From NCBI GenBank assembly GCA_937873515.1, contig CALMYB010000010.1:248001-312000 (forward strand): a stretch of DNA of 64,000 nucleotides. Direction: 5' to 3'. Of this stretch, positions 18,776-28,152 are shown in pieces; the first letter of the stretch is position 1, and every line of letters begins with the position of its first letter. The notes under the pieces were generated by a model that was not told the DNA's origin, did no database searches, and saw nothing but the letters and a program-made list of their open reading frames with translations. Position numbers and translations under genes: made by a program. Source of the stretch: an uncultured Acidobacteriota bacterium (lineage in GTDB: Bacteria; Acidobacteriota; Blastocatellia; Pyrinomonadales; Pyrinomonadaceae).

Positions 18776-20287
18776 CTATTTTGGTGTAGCGGTTACGGGT
18801 GCCGCATTTGCCTGGGCCGAGCGGTCTGAGATCACAGTGGTCAGGGCCTTCGGGATCTGATTTGAATTAAGCTCGCCTTGGTTCTCGATGATCTGATCGA
18901 TGAGCTCGAATTTGCCCTTATCGAAATGATCGGAGATGAGCACGCCGCTATCATCGATCGTCATCGGATAGATGCCGAATAGCTGATTCTTGAAATTTGA
19001 GAAAAAGCCGGGCTGGGCGCAAGGTTCGATCCGTGTCCTTTCAGGATTTGCTGAAGGGATCGTCGCTCCGATCAGTTGGAGCTGCTCGGTCGCTTTTTTT
19101 ACGTATTCGCTGTTCGGGTAGTCCGAAACGATACGCTGAAAGTATCTGGCGGCCTGATCCGTCTCTTCCTCAAGCTGGTAGGTTACCGCCAGCTTGAACA
19201 AAACCTCGTCCATAAAGCAGAATTCGGGATACTTGTCGATGATCTCGCGGTAACGAGACTGCGCGCCCTTAAGGCCGCCTTTCTTCTGATCGACCGACTG
19301 GTTGTAGTAATAATTCGCGATATACAGGTTGTGCAGCCCAAGATTGTCCTGCACCTCTTCGAGACGCTTTTTAGCTTCGTCAAGGATCGTCGAGTTCGGA
19401 TACTGGCCGATAAGAGCCTTGAGTTTTATTTCGGCACGCTTCGCACGGGTCGCATCACGATCCGGCAGCCCGATCTGACGCATCTCGGCCTCCGCGATCT
19501 TCAAGACCACGCGATCCGAAAGCGGATGTGTCGGAAAGAAGGTGAGCCAATCTTGATATGAGGCAATGGCCTGGATCAGATTCGACGAACTTCCTTCGAG
19601 GAAAAAAGAATCGGCAACCGCGAGTTTTGACATCGGTAGATACGGCGAATCCGGATACGTCGAAATGATCGTCTGATACAGGAGTCGTCCGACATCGTAA
19701 TTCTTTTTGCGAACCTCACGGGTCGCTACGATAAAGAGTTCCTTGTCGCGTCCCGGACTGACCGAACCGATCAGGTCCTCATATTCGTCATTCCCGCCTT
19801 TTCCGAAAATACCCAGGAATTTCTTTTTCTTTTTCTTTTCGCGAGGTTTGCCAACAGGTGTGTCGGGTAGAGCTCGAGCCTCGGCGGTTTCGGATTGAAA
19901 CTTCTCGACTCTCGCCTGAAGTTCCGCGACCGCCTGCTCAAGGCTGTCAACATCCGATTTCTCATGCTGATCACCGCGTTCGACCTTGCCGCTCAGATTA
20001 TTAACGTCCTTTGATAGTCGCTTTGCCTCTTCGGCCATGCCCATCGCACGAGCATAGAAAGACTCCGGCGACTTGATGTCCTTGGACGTATCATCTTTGG
20101 CCTCCGCCTTCAGAGCCGAAGCTACCCCTTCAAGCGAACGACGCATGCGCTCGAGTTTATCGCTCATCACGTCAAGACGCTGTGTTTCGGAGCCATCACC
20201 CGGCTTTCCTTGTGCGGAAACGGCAAGGGATGCCGCGAGGATGATCGTAAAAACTGAAATAAGGCCAACAACTTTTCTTGAAAACAT
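18776..20287 (-). CDS. BamD-like tetratricopeptide protein
   Basis: A 503-residue exported protein. The signal peptide (about 1-25, ending VSAQG) has no lipobox Cys, unlike classical BamD. Residues about 35-140 are coiled coil (KLERMRRSLEGVASALKAE, then EQAVAELQARVEKFQ), after which a Lys-rich patch leads to four or five TPR-like repeats of the BamD type (ISTYPDSPYLPMSKLAVADSFF; RYREIIDKYPEFCFMDEVLFKLAVTY; YFQRIVSDYPNSEYVKKATEQL). A role in outer-membrane protein assembly is inferred from the domain. It is the last gene of a minus-strand run starting near phoA/fmt, 23 bases after rpe. Confidence 0.83.
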   Translation of the reverse strand: MFSRKVVGLISVFTIILAASLAVSAQGKPGDGSETQRLDVMSDKLERMRRSLEGVASALKAEAKDDTSKDIKSPESFYARAMGMAEEAKRLSKDVNNLSGKVERGDQHEKSDVDSLEQAVAELQARVEKFQSETAEARALPDTPVGKPREKKKKKKFLGIFGKGGNDEYEDLIGSVSPGRDKELFIVATREVRKKNYDVGRLLYQTIISTYPDSPYLPMSKLAVADSFFLEGSSSNLIQAIASYQDWLTFFPTHPLSDRVVLKIAEAEMRQIGLPDRDATRAKRAEIKLKALIGQYPNSTILDEAKKRLEEVQDNLGLHNLYIANYYYNQSVDQKKGGLKGAQSRYREIIDKYPEFCFMDEVLFKLAVTYQLEEETDQAARYFQRIVSDYPNSEYVKKATEQLQLIGATIPSANPERTRIEPCAQPGFFSNFKNQLFGIYPMTIDDSGVLISDHFDKGKFELIDQIIENQGELNSNQIPKALTTVISDRSAQANAAPVTATPK

Positions 20288-20310
20288 AAATTATCTGATC
20301 GAACTGGCGG

Positions 20311-21012
20311 TCAAACCCAGTCGGAGCCACTATCGAGCAATTTCCTAACGGCTTTTGCCGGGTCGTCTTTGCCAAACACCGCAGAGCCCGCCACGACGAT
20401 ATCTGCCCCCGCAGCAACAATATCCGTTATATTCGCCTCATCCACGCCGCCGTCGATCTCAAGCAGCGTATCGAGACCGCGTTCGCGAACTATCTCCTTC
20501 AGTCTGCGAAGCTTATCGAGAACCGGCGAAATGAATTTTTGCCCGCCAAACCCCGGATTCACCGACATAAGTAGCACATAATCGGCATAATGCAGAATCT
20601 CGTCGAGCGCCGCGATCGGTGTCGCAGGGTTGATGACAACGCCGGCAAGTGCGCCTTCCGCCTTGATCGCGTCGATCGTGCGATGAATGTGCGGATCGGC
20701 CTCGACATGCACGGAAACCATATCAGCACCTGCTTTGACGAAGTCCGCTGCATAGCGTCCCGGTTCCTCGATCATCAAGTGAGCATCTATCTTGATGCGG
20801 GTGCACTTTCTAAGCGACTTCACCACCGGCAGACCGATCGTAATGTTAGGCACGAACTTGCCGTCCATCACATCGACATGAAGCACGGTCGCTCCGCCCG
20901 CTTCGACCGCAGCGATCTCTTCACCAAGACGCGCAAAATCGGCCGAAAGTATAGACGGTGCCATCTCGAACGGCGCGGTCCTTTCACCTATTTTTGTTGC
21001 GATCTCACCCAT
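20311..21012 (-). CDS. rpe: Ribulose-phosphate 3-epimerase
   Basis: Interconverts ribulose 5-phosphate and xylulose 5-phosphate in the pentose phosphate pathway. Family motifs are intact: APSILSADFARLGEEI, HVDVMDGKFVPNITIG with metal ligands, DAHLMIEEP, MSVNPGFGGQKF and the phosphate-binding EIDGGVDEANI and AGSAVFG. ATG 21012 gives 233 residues and an unusual 16-residue leader; the ATG at 20964 (MAPSILS) gives the standard N-terminus and is a real alternative. It begins 11 bases after the PASTA gene stop. Confidence 0.95.
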   Translation of the reverse strand: MGEIATKIGERTAPFEMAPSILSADFARLGEEIAAVEAGGATVLHVDVMDGKFVPNITIGLPVVKSLRKCTRIKIDAHLMIEEPGRYAADFVKAGADMVSVHVEADPHIHRTIDAIKAEGALAGVVINPATPIAALDEILHYADYVLLMSVNPGFGGQKFISPVLDKLRRLKEIVRERGLDTLLEIDGGVDEANITDIVAAGADIVVAGSAVFGKDDPAKAVRKLLDSGSDWV

Positions 21013-21022
21013 TTTCGTTGCT

Positions 21023-21676
21023 TCAGCGATCTTTCTTAGCGGCCGGTTTTGGCTTATTGTCCTTGTCTTTCTTGTTCTTTGGGTCGTCCGGATCCTTTTT
21101 TGCAGGAGGCGTCTGCTTATTAGAGGCAGGCCTATCATCCGTAGTATTCTTTTTGTCCGACGCTTTTGCATCAGTGTCGGTCTTATCGCTCGTCTCAGCC
21201 TTATCAGTATCCGAAGCCGAGTTCGAATTTGTCAGATCGCGGGTCGTGTCGGCCTTTTTCTTTGTGGCGGTCTTCTTCGGCTTGTCGGTGATCATCTCCT
21301 CGATCTTCTTCGAATCATCTTCGTCCGAATTCACCGTCGCCGGAACGTCCGCAGGAGTTCCGCCGCCCTTGCTTGTGACCACGTAGATGACCTGCCCGGT
21401 CTTCACAGTTTCGCCCGGCTTTGGAAGCTGTTCAATCACTGAATCGATAGGTTCGGCGCTGACCCTCTCGGCGCGCTTCTTGACCTTCAGTCCAAGGGAC
21501 GCAAGTTCCTTCTCGGTCTCTGTAACGTTCTTGCCGACAAGTTCAGGCACCTTCACTTCGGAGCCCTGCAGCGACATATAGACGACGCCCGCCATCGACA
21601 GGAAAAATACAGCTGCGATCGCCCCTAGCCCGACGAGCCTCAGAACACCTGAAATTGCCTTATTTTGTAGTCCCAC
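21023..21676 (-). CDS. Single-PASTA-domain membrane protein
   Basis: A 217-residue protein: a membrane anchor at about 13-36, one PASTA domain at 39-103 (VKVPELVGKNVTETEKELASLGLKV...VIEQLPKPGETVKTGQVIYVVTSKGG), and a long Lys/Asp/Thr-rich disordered tail to residue 217. PASTA domains bind peptidoglycan fragments or beta-lactams in kinases and penicillin-binding proteins; here no kinase or transpeptidase is attached. The tail runs to the very C-terminus with several DDPK/KKD repeats. Start is a GTG at 21676. It sits between rsmB and rpe on the same strand, a gene order I recognise from relatives. Confidence 0.85.
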   Translation of the reverse strand: MGLQNKAISGVLRLVGLGAIAAVFFLSMAGVVYMSLQGSEVKVPELVGKNVTETEKELASLGLKVKKRAERVSAEPIDSVIEQLPKPGETVKTGQVIYVVTSKGGGTPADVPATVNSDEDDSKKIEEMITDKPKKTATKKKADTTRDLTNSNSASDTDKAETSDKTDTDAKASDKKNTTDDRPASNKQTPPAKKDPDDPKNKKDKDNKPKPAAKKDR

Positions 21677-21797
21677 AGCCTTATATTTCCCTGACCGAAC
21701 AGGTACAAAAGAATGATACAGAAACTAGCGGCAAAAGCCCGCAAAACAAACAAACCAAAAGTCTATCATTAACAGGCTCTTATGCCACGTCAAAACA

Positions 21798-23093
21798 TCA
21801 AGTTTTCCGCCTTAGAACCGCCGCGAAAAAGCCGTCTAGGCCGTCTCGGTCAGGAAATGTCCGCAATGTTCCGTTCTCACCGGCGAACCGCTCAAACCCT
21901 TCGACCCTTACGACCTCGAATCCCTTCTCATTCGCGATGAACGCCTCGACCACATCCTCGTTCTCCGTACGCTCGAGCGAGCACGTCGAATAGACCAAAT
22001 GTCCGTTCTCGCCGAGACAGCCAGCGGCATTTCGCAGCATAAGGAGCTGGCGGTCGCGAAATCGTTCAAGTTCTGATGCTTTGACGCGATAACGTATCTC
22101 GGGGTTGTGCCTTATCGTACCGGTTCCGGAGCACGGGGCATCGAGCAGGATCGTATCAAACGCAGATTCAAAAGGCAGCGGCTGCTCGGCATCGTAACGG
22201 ATGACCGCTACATTCTCGGCTCCCTGTTTTCGAAGAAGTTTTGCGAGCGTTTCCGTTCTTTTCGGGGAAAGATCGCCTGCAACGCCCTTCGCTTGCGGAG
22301 CAGCCATTGCGATCGCGGTCGTCTTACTGCCCGGCGAGGCACAAACGTCAAGGAAGGTCCGCGTTACGAAACTTGCCGCGATCTCAGCGACCAGCTGCGA
22401 CGACTCGTCTTGGAAATATATCTGTCCAGCGTCCTCGAGTTCCGCCAATTTGGTGTTACCCTGAGCCGAGACAAAGCCGTTCGCAACGACCGCCGAGGGA
22501 ACAATATCGCCACTCTCAACCAGTTCGTTGAGTGCGTTGCCGGTTGTCCTCGGTGTCTTGCGAAAGGCCGTCTTTGGAAGTTCGTTGTTCGCATGCGCGA
22601 TGCTCGAAGTTCGCTCAATGCCAAATTGGCGAACCCATCGTTCGAGAAGAGCGATCGGATGCGAACTCTCGACAGAAAGGCGGTCGAGGTCGCTTGAAAA
22701 TGCGATCTGCAGGCCGTCTCGAAGGACCCTTCTCAGGATCGCGTTCACAAATCCGGCCGCTGAGTGCTTTTTCGCAAATCTTGCCAGTTCGACACTCTCA
22801 AACAACACCGCGTGCGGCGGAACGCGCTCTAGAAACTTGAGCTGAAACAGTCCGATCCACAGAATCAGCCTAATATCTGCGTCGATCTTCTTGCCGACAG
22901 CCGCGGTGTCGACCAAGCGATCAAGAAAAATTTGGTGTCGAAGGACGCCAAGAACAAGAGCGTGGCAAAGGCCTTTGTCGGGGCCGCTCAACGAAGCTTC
23001 TGCCTCGGGGAGCAAAACGGCCGACAACCCATGGTCGAGCTCGATCTTCTTTAGGACCCTAAAGGCGGCAAGACGTGCCGGCGAGATCTTCAT
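21798..23093 (-). CDS. rsmB: 16S rRNA (cytosine-967-C5)-methyltransferase
   Basis: Methylates C967 of 16S rRNA using SAM. The 431-residue protein has the N-terminal NusB-like RNA-binding domain (about 1-135) and a SAM-dependent methyltransferase domain (FLDVCASPGSKTTAIAM; DTILLDAPCSGTGTIRHNPEIR; VYSTCSLERTENEDVV). Both the PC and TC cysteines of the RNA m5C enzymes are present, the TC cysteine being the nucleophile. Its ATG overlaps the trhO stop codon by 4 bases (ATGA). Confidence 0.96.
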   Translation of the reverse strand: MKISPARLAAFRVLKKIELDHGLSAVLLPEAEASLSGPDKGLCHALVLGVLRHQIFLDRLVDTAAVGKKIDADIRLILWIGLFQLKFLERVPPHAVLFESVELARFAKKHSAAGFVNAILRRVLRDGLQIAFSSDLDRLSVESSHPIALLERWVRQFGIERTSSIAHANNELPKTAFRKTPRTTGNALNELVESGDIVPSAVVANGFVSAQGNTKLAELEDAGQIYFQDESSQLVAEIAASFVTRTFLDVCASPGSKTTAIAMAAPQAKGVAGDLSPKRTETLAKLLRKQGAENVAVIRYDAEQPLPFESAFDTILLDAPCSGTGTIRHNPEIRYRVKASELERFRDRQLLMLRNAAGCLGENGHLVYSTCSLERTENEDVVEAFIANEKGFEVVRVEGFERFAGENGTLRTFPDRDGLDGFFAAVLRRKT

Positions 23094-23863
23094 TTCACGT
23101 CGCCGGGAGCATCAGGATGACGTTTTGACCTATCCCACGACGTCCCCTTTCGCAGGTCATCGTCAAGCGTCGTCCTCTCGTCAAAGACGAAGCATTCGCC
23201 TTCCCAGAGCGATTCATCCTTTGGAACTTCTTCGATGTACTTGAGAATGCCGCCCTTTAGCTGATAGACCTCTTGGAATCCGCGGGCGAGCATAAATGGG
23301 GCGAACTTCTCGCAGCGAATTCCGCCCGTGCAAAACATCGCTACTCGCTTGTGGTCCCCGGGAGAAAGCTTCTCGGCGACGTATTCCGGAAGATCGCTGA
23401 ACTTTTCGATCTCAGGATTCACCGCACCAACAAAAGTACCTGTCTCGAATTCATAAGAGTTGCGCGTGTCGAGGACCAGCGTTTCCGGGTCTCGGATGAG
23501 TTCGTTCCATTCGGAGGGCGAGACGTGCGTGCCCTCGCCGAGCGAGATATCGACCGACTGTTTCAGCGTGACGATCTCGGGCTTGATCTTCACGTCGATC
23601 TTCCGCAAAGGCCGCGAATCGGCGTACGAAAACTTAAGCGAAAGGGTCGTCTCCAAGATCCTTTCGGCTTTAGGGATGAAGGCAGCGATCTCTTTGCGAG
23701 TGCCGCAAAGCGAGGCGTTAAACCCTTCTGCGGCAAGAATTATCGTCCCTCGAACGCCGGTCTCCCGCATCTCGGATGCAAGAGCAGCCTTTATCGCGGG
23801 AAGCTCGTTCTCGTCGAACGCCTTGAACTCGTAGCCGTTGATTATTTCGATCTCTTCCATCAT
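23090..23863 (-). CDS. trhO: tRNA uridine(34) hydroxylase, rhodanese type
   Basis: A YceA/TrhO-family protein that hydroxylates U34 of certain tRNAs in an oxygen-dependent way, the first step to 5-methoxyuridine or cmo5U. The 257 residues are an N-terminal domain (about 1-100) and a rhodanese domain with active-site Cys in MFCTGGIRCEKF; DTRNSYEFETGTFVGAVNPEIEKFSDLP is the typical preceding loop. The start ATG (23863) overlaps the fmt stop, and its stop overlaps the rsmB start, so fmt-trhO-rsmB are translationally coupled. Confidence 0.92.
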   Translation of the reverse strand: MMEEIEIINGYEFKAFDENELPAIKAALASEMRETGVRGTIILAAEGFNASLCGTRKEIAAFIPKAERILETTLSLKFSYADSRPLRKIDVKIKPEIVTLKQSVDISLGEGTHVSPSEWNELIRDPETLVLDTRNSYEFETGTFVGAVNPEIEKFSDLPEYVAEKLSPGDHKRVAMFCTGGIRCEKFAPFMLARGFQEVYQLKGGILKYIEEVPKDESLWEGECFVFDERTTLDDDLRKGTSWDRSKRHPDAPGDVK

Positions 23864-24795
23864 TGAGTTTGCGAGAATCGCTCGCCTTTTTCGATACGCA
23901 CGCCGTTCAAAAGGTCGCGTGCCGTCATTCGTTTCCGTCCCTGCTGCTGCAATTCGGTGATCCGAAGTGCGGTCCCACCGCCGCAGCCAACGATGATCGC
24001 GCCTTTCTCAATCTCGCCGATCTCGCCCGGAGCAAAGCTTGATGCATTCGACGAAGGTTCCGCGGCCCAGATCGTTAGCTTTTCACCGCGAAACGATGTG
24101 AAAGAACCCGGAAAGGGCTGAAATCCACGGACGCGATTCGCGATCTCGGCCGCAGTTAGTTTCCAATCGATCTCGCCGTCGGACCTCTTCAAGATCGGGG
24201 CTAGCGTTGCGAGTTCGTGATCCTGCGGTCGCGGCTCTAACGTCTCACAATTGTTGAGCGTCTCTGCCAAAAGTTCTGCTCCTACGAGCGACAAACGCGA
24301 CATCAATTCGATCGATGTTTCGACGGCTTCGACCGGCGTCTCGCGTTGGAGGAGGATATCGCCCGTGTCGAGCCCTTCATCCATCTTCATCGTAGTAATG
24401 CCTGTTGTCCGGTCACCATTTGCGATCGCCCAATTCACGGGAGCTGCGCCGCGAAGTTTCGGAAGCAGCGAGAAATGAACGTTCACAGCACCTTTCGGAT
24501 ACGCACTCAAGAAGCCCGCCGGTAGAATACGCCCGTAAGCGACGACGACCGCGACATCTGCTTGATGCGAACGAAAGACCTCGAGGGCTTCTTGGGTCCG
24601 CACCTTTTGAGGCTGAAACACGGGAATGCCAAGCTCGATGGCCTTTTCTTTCACAGGCGGTGCGGACAATTTGTTCCCGCGGCCCGCAGGCCTATCCGGC
24701 TGCGTGTAAACCGCAACAACATCGTGCCCGTCGGCAACGATCCGTTCGAGCGTCGGCACGGCGGCGGCCGGTGTTCCCATAAAAACGATCTTCAT
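23860..24795 (-). CDS. fmt: Methionyl-tRNA formyltransferase
   Basis: Formylates initiator Met-tRNA with 10-formyl-THF. The 311-residue length is standard. The N-terminal domain has MKIVFMGTPAAAVPTLE and the catalytic triad region NVHFSLLPKLRGAAPVNWAIANGDRTTGITTMKMDEGLDTGDIL, and the C-terminal tRNA-binding domain ends NGVRIEKGERF. It lies 9 bases after the alkaline phosphatase gene. The usual upstream def (deformylase) is not adjacent. Confidence 0.97.
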   Translation of the reverse strand: MKIVFMGTPAAAVPTLERIVADGHDVVAVYTQPDRPAGRGNKLSAPPVKEKAIELGIPVFQPQKVRTQEALEVFRSHQADVAVVVAYGRILPAGFLSAYPKGAVNVHFSLLPKLRGAAPVNWAIANGDRTTGITTMKMDEGLDTGDILLQRETPVEAVETSIELMSRLSLVGAELLAETLNNCETLEPRPQDHELATLAPILKRSDGEIDWKLTAAEIANRVRGFQPFPGSFTSFRGEKLTIWAAEPSSNASSFAPGEIGEIEKGAIIVGCGGGTALRITELQQQGRKRMTARDLLNGVRIEKGERFSQTQ

Positions 24796-24804
24796 ACCGA
24801 AATG

Positions 24805-26412
24805 CTAACGAGCAAGCCCAAGCGTATCGGCCATGACGTAGAACGTCCAGTTCTCTTCCATCGAGCCGCGGAAGAGATAAGCGTTGACGCCCTCGGCAAA
24901 TATCGCGACGTCCTCACCGCCGTGCGTTTCGCCGGTCAACGGGATCGCGGCCTCCTGAAGATAATCCGGGTCATCGGTGCTCACGTCCGAGAGGTCAAAA
25001 CGCCCATAAATGTTGGGTTTTGCCGTCTTATAATCCTCGCAGCATTTCTTTGGGCCGGCAGGCTGTTTGTCGGTCTCACCCTGATAACCTTTTCCGTTCG
25101 CATAAGAAAGCGTCGTGTAAGGCAAGCCGAGCTTATCTTTACGGTAATCAGGTTCGAGTTTGCCGTCGCTGCCAACTTGCCGAACAAGGCCGAGAATGTC
25201 ATTGCCGCGGGCCGGATATCCCTGAATTACGAGCGTATGGCTGTGGTCAGCGGTTACGACGATGAGCGTATTTTCAAGATCGACCTTCGACGCTGCGGTC
25301 CGAACTGCATCAGAAAGGGCGATCGTGTCGGTCAGCGCTCTGTAAGCATTTCCTGCGTGGCTGCCGTGATCGATCTTACCGCCTTCGACCATCAGGAAAT
25401 AGCCCTTTTTGTTACGCGAAAGAATGTCGATCGCCTTCGATGTCATCTCGGAGAGCGAAGGTTCGCCCGCCTTGTCGTTCTTCCGGTCGAACTCGTAACG
25501 CATATACGACGGCTCAAAAAGGCCCATCAAGCGCTTCGTCTTCTTCGGATTGATCTTGTCGAACTTCATCTTATCCCAAACATACTTCGAGTCGTCCTTC
25601 TTGCTGACCCATTCCTTGATAAGGTCGCGGTCATCGAGCCTTTCTCCGTGTTTGTCCGAGTATTCCGGATCGGTCTGGTCGAACCGCATGAATTTCGAGC
25701 GTCCGCCGCTAAGCAGGACTTCCGGGCCGTCGCCGAATGGCGTCTCGATGAGTTGGCGGGCGATATCCGGAAAACTGGCCGCGTAGGCCGCAGGATTCCT
25801 TTTCTTGATGTCGGCATCTGATTCCCAATTTCGATCCGCAGTATGTGCGTAGCAAGCGCCGGGAGTTGCGTGCGTCAATCTCGCCGTCGAGACGATGCCT
25901 GTTGAGAGGCCAGCTTCTTCCGCGTATTCGAGCAGGGTTTTTGTTTCATTGCCCTTAACTGTCCGGTAATCGTTGTTCACGACGTTCTGATTCACAGACA
26001 AAATGTTTGCGTCGGTTTTGACGCCCGTAATGATCGCGCTCATCGTCGGTGCGGAATCCGATGTTTGCTGGTTGGTCGAATAAGTTTTCGAGAGTGCCGA
26101 ATATGGGAAATTCTCGAAGCTAAGGCGATTTTCCTCGCCGCTTTCACCGCGAAGCTGACCTTCGAGTATCCGCGCAGCAGTAAGCGTTGAAACGCCCATC
26201 CCGTCGCCGATGAACAGAATGACGTTCATCTTCTTGCCCTTCTTCGGCAAGATCGGCCTTGTCGCTTTTGCACGATCGACGGCCGCCCAGCCGTCACGCT
26301 TCCAGGTTTCAGCCGTTTCGGCCCGCTTTACGGGAAACGGCTGTTTTGGCACCTGTGCGGCAAGAAGCGCTGAAAGGCAAATGAGCGTAAAAAGCGAAAG
26401 AACTGATTTCAT
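24805..26412 (-). CDS. Alkaline phosphatase, secreted (PhoA superfamily)
   Basis: A 535-residue exported phosphomonoesterase. The signal peptide (MKSVLSLFTLICLSALLAAQ) is followed by the metal-binding NVILFIGDGMG motif. The nucleophile is Ser120 in SDSAPTMSA, equivalent to E. coli Ser102, and later metal ligands are in DHGSHAGN and VVTADHSH. A terminal THGGEDVAIFAEG supplies the last His. It is separated from fmt by 9 bases, so it probably heads this minus-strand unit; recA is divergent upstream. No Pho-box was searched for. Confidence 0.93.
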   Translation of the reverse strand: MKSVLSLFTLICLSALLAAQVPKQPFPVKRAETAETWKRDGWAAVDRAKATRPILPKKGKKMNVILFIGDGMGVSTLTAARILEGQLRGESGEENRLSFENFPYSALSKTYSTNQQTSDSAPTMSAIITGVKTDANILSVNQNVVNNDYRTVKGNETKTLLEYAEEAGLSTGIVSTARLTHATPGACYAHTADRNWESDADIKKRNPAAYAASFPDIARQLIETPFGDGPEVLLSGGRSKFMRFDQTDPEYSDKHGERLDDRDLIKEWVSKKDDSKYVWDKMKFDKINPKKTKRLMGLFEPSYMRYEFDRKNDKAGEPSLSEMTSKAIDILSRNKKGYFLMVEGGKIDHGSHAGNAYRALTDTIALSDAVRTAASKVDLENTLIVVTADHSHTLVIQGYPARGNDILGLVRQVGSDGKLEPDYRKDKLGLPYTTLSYANGKGYQGETDKQPAGPKKCCEDYKTAKPNIYGRFDLSDVSTDDPDYLQEAAIPLTGETHGGEDVAIFAEGVNAYLFRGSMEENWTFYVMADTLGLAR

Positions 26413-26538
26413 AGAATCTTGATCCGACCGATTGAATTTTTCATTTATTCTACCAAGTTGCCGTCGCTACGCTAAATCGCTTACACTCTTCGAAACTTCT
26501 GTTCCCAGAATTAATTTCAAAAAATTATTGTTTCAGTG

Positions 26539-26566
26539 ATGCAACACACTTGCATTTTGTGCAACA
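26539..26566 (+). promoter_or_regulatory. Candidate operator upstream of recA
   Basis: ATGCAACACACTTGCAT (26539-26555) is a perfect 6+6 palindrome with a 5-base spacer. The half-site recurs as GTGCAACA at 26559-26566. A weak promoter can be read as TTGCAT (26550-26555), 17 bases, then TAGTCT, so the palindrome overlaps its -35. This is a plausible SOS repressor site, but the local LexA motif is unknown to me. Confidence 0.4.
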
Positions 26567-26630
26567 ATGATTTAGTCTATAAATCGACGCGCATGGAGCA
26601 AACGCGTAACCTCCACAAAACTAAATACTT

Positions 26631-27641
26631 ATGAGCACAGACAAAGGAAAAGCGATAGAGTCGGCATTGGCGCAGATCGAGAAAAAATTCGGCAAAGGGG
26701 CGATAATGCGCCTCGGCGAACGTCCGCACGATGAGGCTGGTGCGATATCGACGAATTGCCTTAGCCTTGATGCCGCGATCGGTGTCGGCGGCTTTCCGAG
26801 AGGCCGGATCGTCGAGGTTTACGGTCCTGAGAGTTCCGGGAAAACGACTCTTGCACTCCAGGTCGTTGCCTCTGCCCAGCGTGACGGCGGCGTTTGCGCA
26901 TACATCGACGCCGAACACGCAATGGACCCCGAATATGCGGGCAAGCTTGGCGTCAACATCGACGATATGCTCATCTCGCAGCCCGATTCGGGTGAGCAGG
27001 CACTCGAGATCGCCGAAACTCTCGTTCGCTCGAACAGCGTTGATGTGATCGTCATCGACTCGGTCGCGGCACTCGTCCCGCGTGCAGAGTTGGACGGCGA
27101 AATGGGCGATTCACTTCCCGGCCTTCAGGCTCGTCTGATGTCGCAGGCCCTGCGGAAGATCACGGCGATCGTCGCGAATTCGCGCACGTGCTTTATCTTC
27201 ATCAACCAGCTCCGTGAGAAGATCGGCGTCTTTTTCGGGTCGCCCGAAACGACGACCGGCGGTAAGGCGTTGAAATTCTACTCGAGCGTGCGGCTCGATA
27301 TCCGACGCATCGGGGCGATCAAGGACGCCGACAAGGTCGTCGGCAACCGCACGCGCGTAAAGGTCGTGAAGAACAAGTGCGCACCGCCTTTCCGCGAAAC
27401 GGAATTCGACATAATGTACGGTGAAGGTATCTCGCGTGAAGGCGACCTGATCGATCTCGCCGTCAATCACAATGTCGTCGAAAAGGCCGGAGCGTGGTTC
27501 TCTTATGCCGGCGAGCGGCTTGGCCAGGGCCGCGAGAACGTCAAGACGCTTCTCAAGAATACGCCCGAACTCACAGAGCGGATCGAGAACGACGTCAAGA
27601 TCGAACTCGGCTTCGTCAAAGCTGACTCGGCTGCGAGCTAA
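26631..27641 (+). CDS. recA: Recombinase A
   Basis: Catalyses ATP-dependent strand exchange and LexA cleavage in recombination and SOS repair. The 336 residues carry the canonical Walker A GPESSGKT (65-72), [11 protein letters not shown], the L1/L2 loops ([48 protein letters not shown]) and the C-terminal domain. There is no intein and the length is near the normal 340-350. A palindromic operator candidate is upstream. It is monocistronic, followed by a repeat-rich gap. Confidence 0.98.
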   Translation: MSTDKGKAIESALAQIEKKFGKGAIMRLGERPHDEAGAISTNCLSLDAAIGVGGFPRGRIVEVYGPESSGKTTLALQVVASAQRDGGVCAYIDAEHAMDPEYAGKLGVNIDDMLISQPDSGEQALEIAETLVRSNSVDVIVIDSVAALVPRAELDGEMGDSLPGLQARLMSQALRKITAIVANSRTCFIFINQLREKIGVFFGSPETTTGGKALKFYSSVRLDIRRIGAIKDADKVVGNRTRVKVVKNKCAPPFRETEFDIMYGEGISREGDLIDLAVNHNVVEKAGAWFSYAGERLGQGRENVKTLLKNTPELTERIENDVKIELGFVKADSAAS

Positions 27642-28152
27642 AAAGTCAGAATCGCCTGCGTCAGCCGGCGGTCAGAAACACGTACCGCAGAGATCACAGA
27701 GCGTGTTGCGGAACGCCGCGCGCAGTAAGGCGACCGCTTAAATTGAGAACGGAGAACAGTCTGAACCGCCTGCGTCAGCCGGCGGTCAGGGCTTGCCCCT
27801 TGGCAGTGCGGTCGGGCTTGCCCGACCGTGGCTCGCCCACTTGGTTCCCGGAGCCTGCAAAGCAGGCGACACTCTCTCTGTTGCGACAGGCCCGAAGACA
27901 AAGAGATCAAGGTTCACGGCGATGCCCGAGCATCGGGCTACAGACACAGCAATGCTGTCGCCTGCTTTGCAGGCTCCATCATCGACTTAAGGACTGGACG
28001 GTCGGGCAAGCCCGACCGCCCTGCAGTGCGTCAAGCCGCCGAAGAATATTTCGGAGTTACGCCCCGCTTTAACCTGCGGGTCTGGAGTCAGTATCCTTAC
28101 TCCGTGCGGGCTTGGGCAACACACACAACTCGCCCAGCTCGCCGAACTTCGA
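27642..28152. repeat. Palindromic-repeat cluster downstream of recA
   Basis: No gene is visible. Arms 27850-27871 and 27956-27977 are a perfect 22-bp inverted repeat built on GCCTGCAAAGCAGGC. Outside them, GGTCGGGCTTGCCCGACC (about 27811-27828) faces GGTCGGGCAAGCCCGACC (about 28000-28017), each self-palindromic. Two copies of a CGCCTGCG-containing motif lie near 27650 and 27770, and its reverse complement occurs three times before rarA. This is a nested REP-like array. Confidence 0.75.

Noticed and set aside
24562..25821. 419-residue plus-strand ORF
   Set aside because: It is the antisense shadow of fmt and the alkaline phosphatase; the minus-strand genes have intact active sites.
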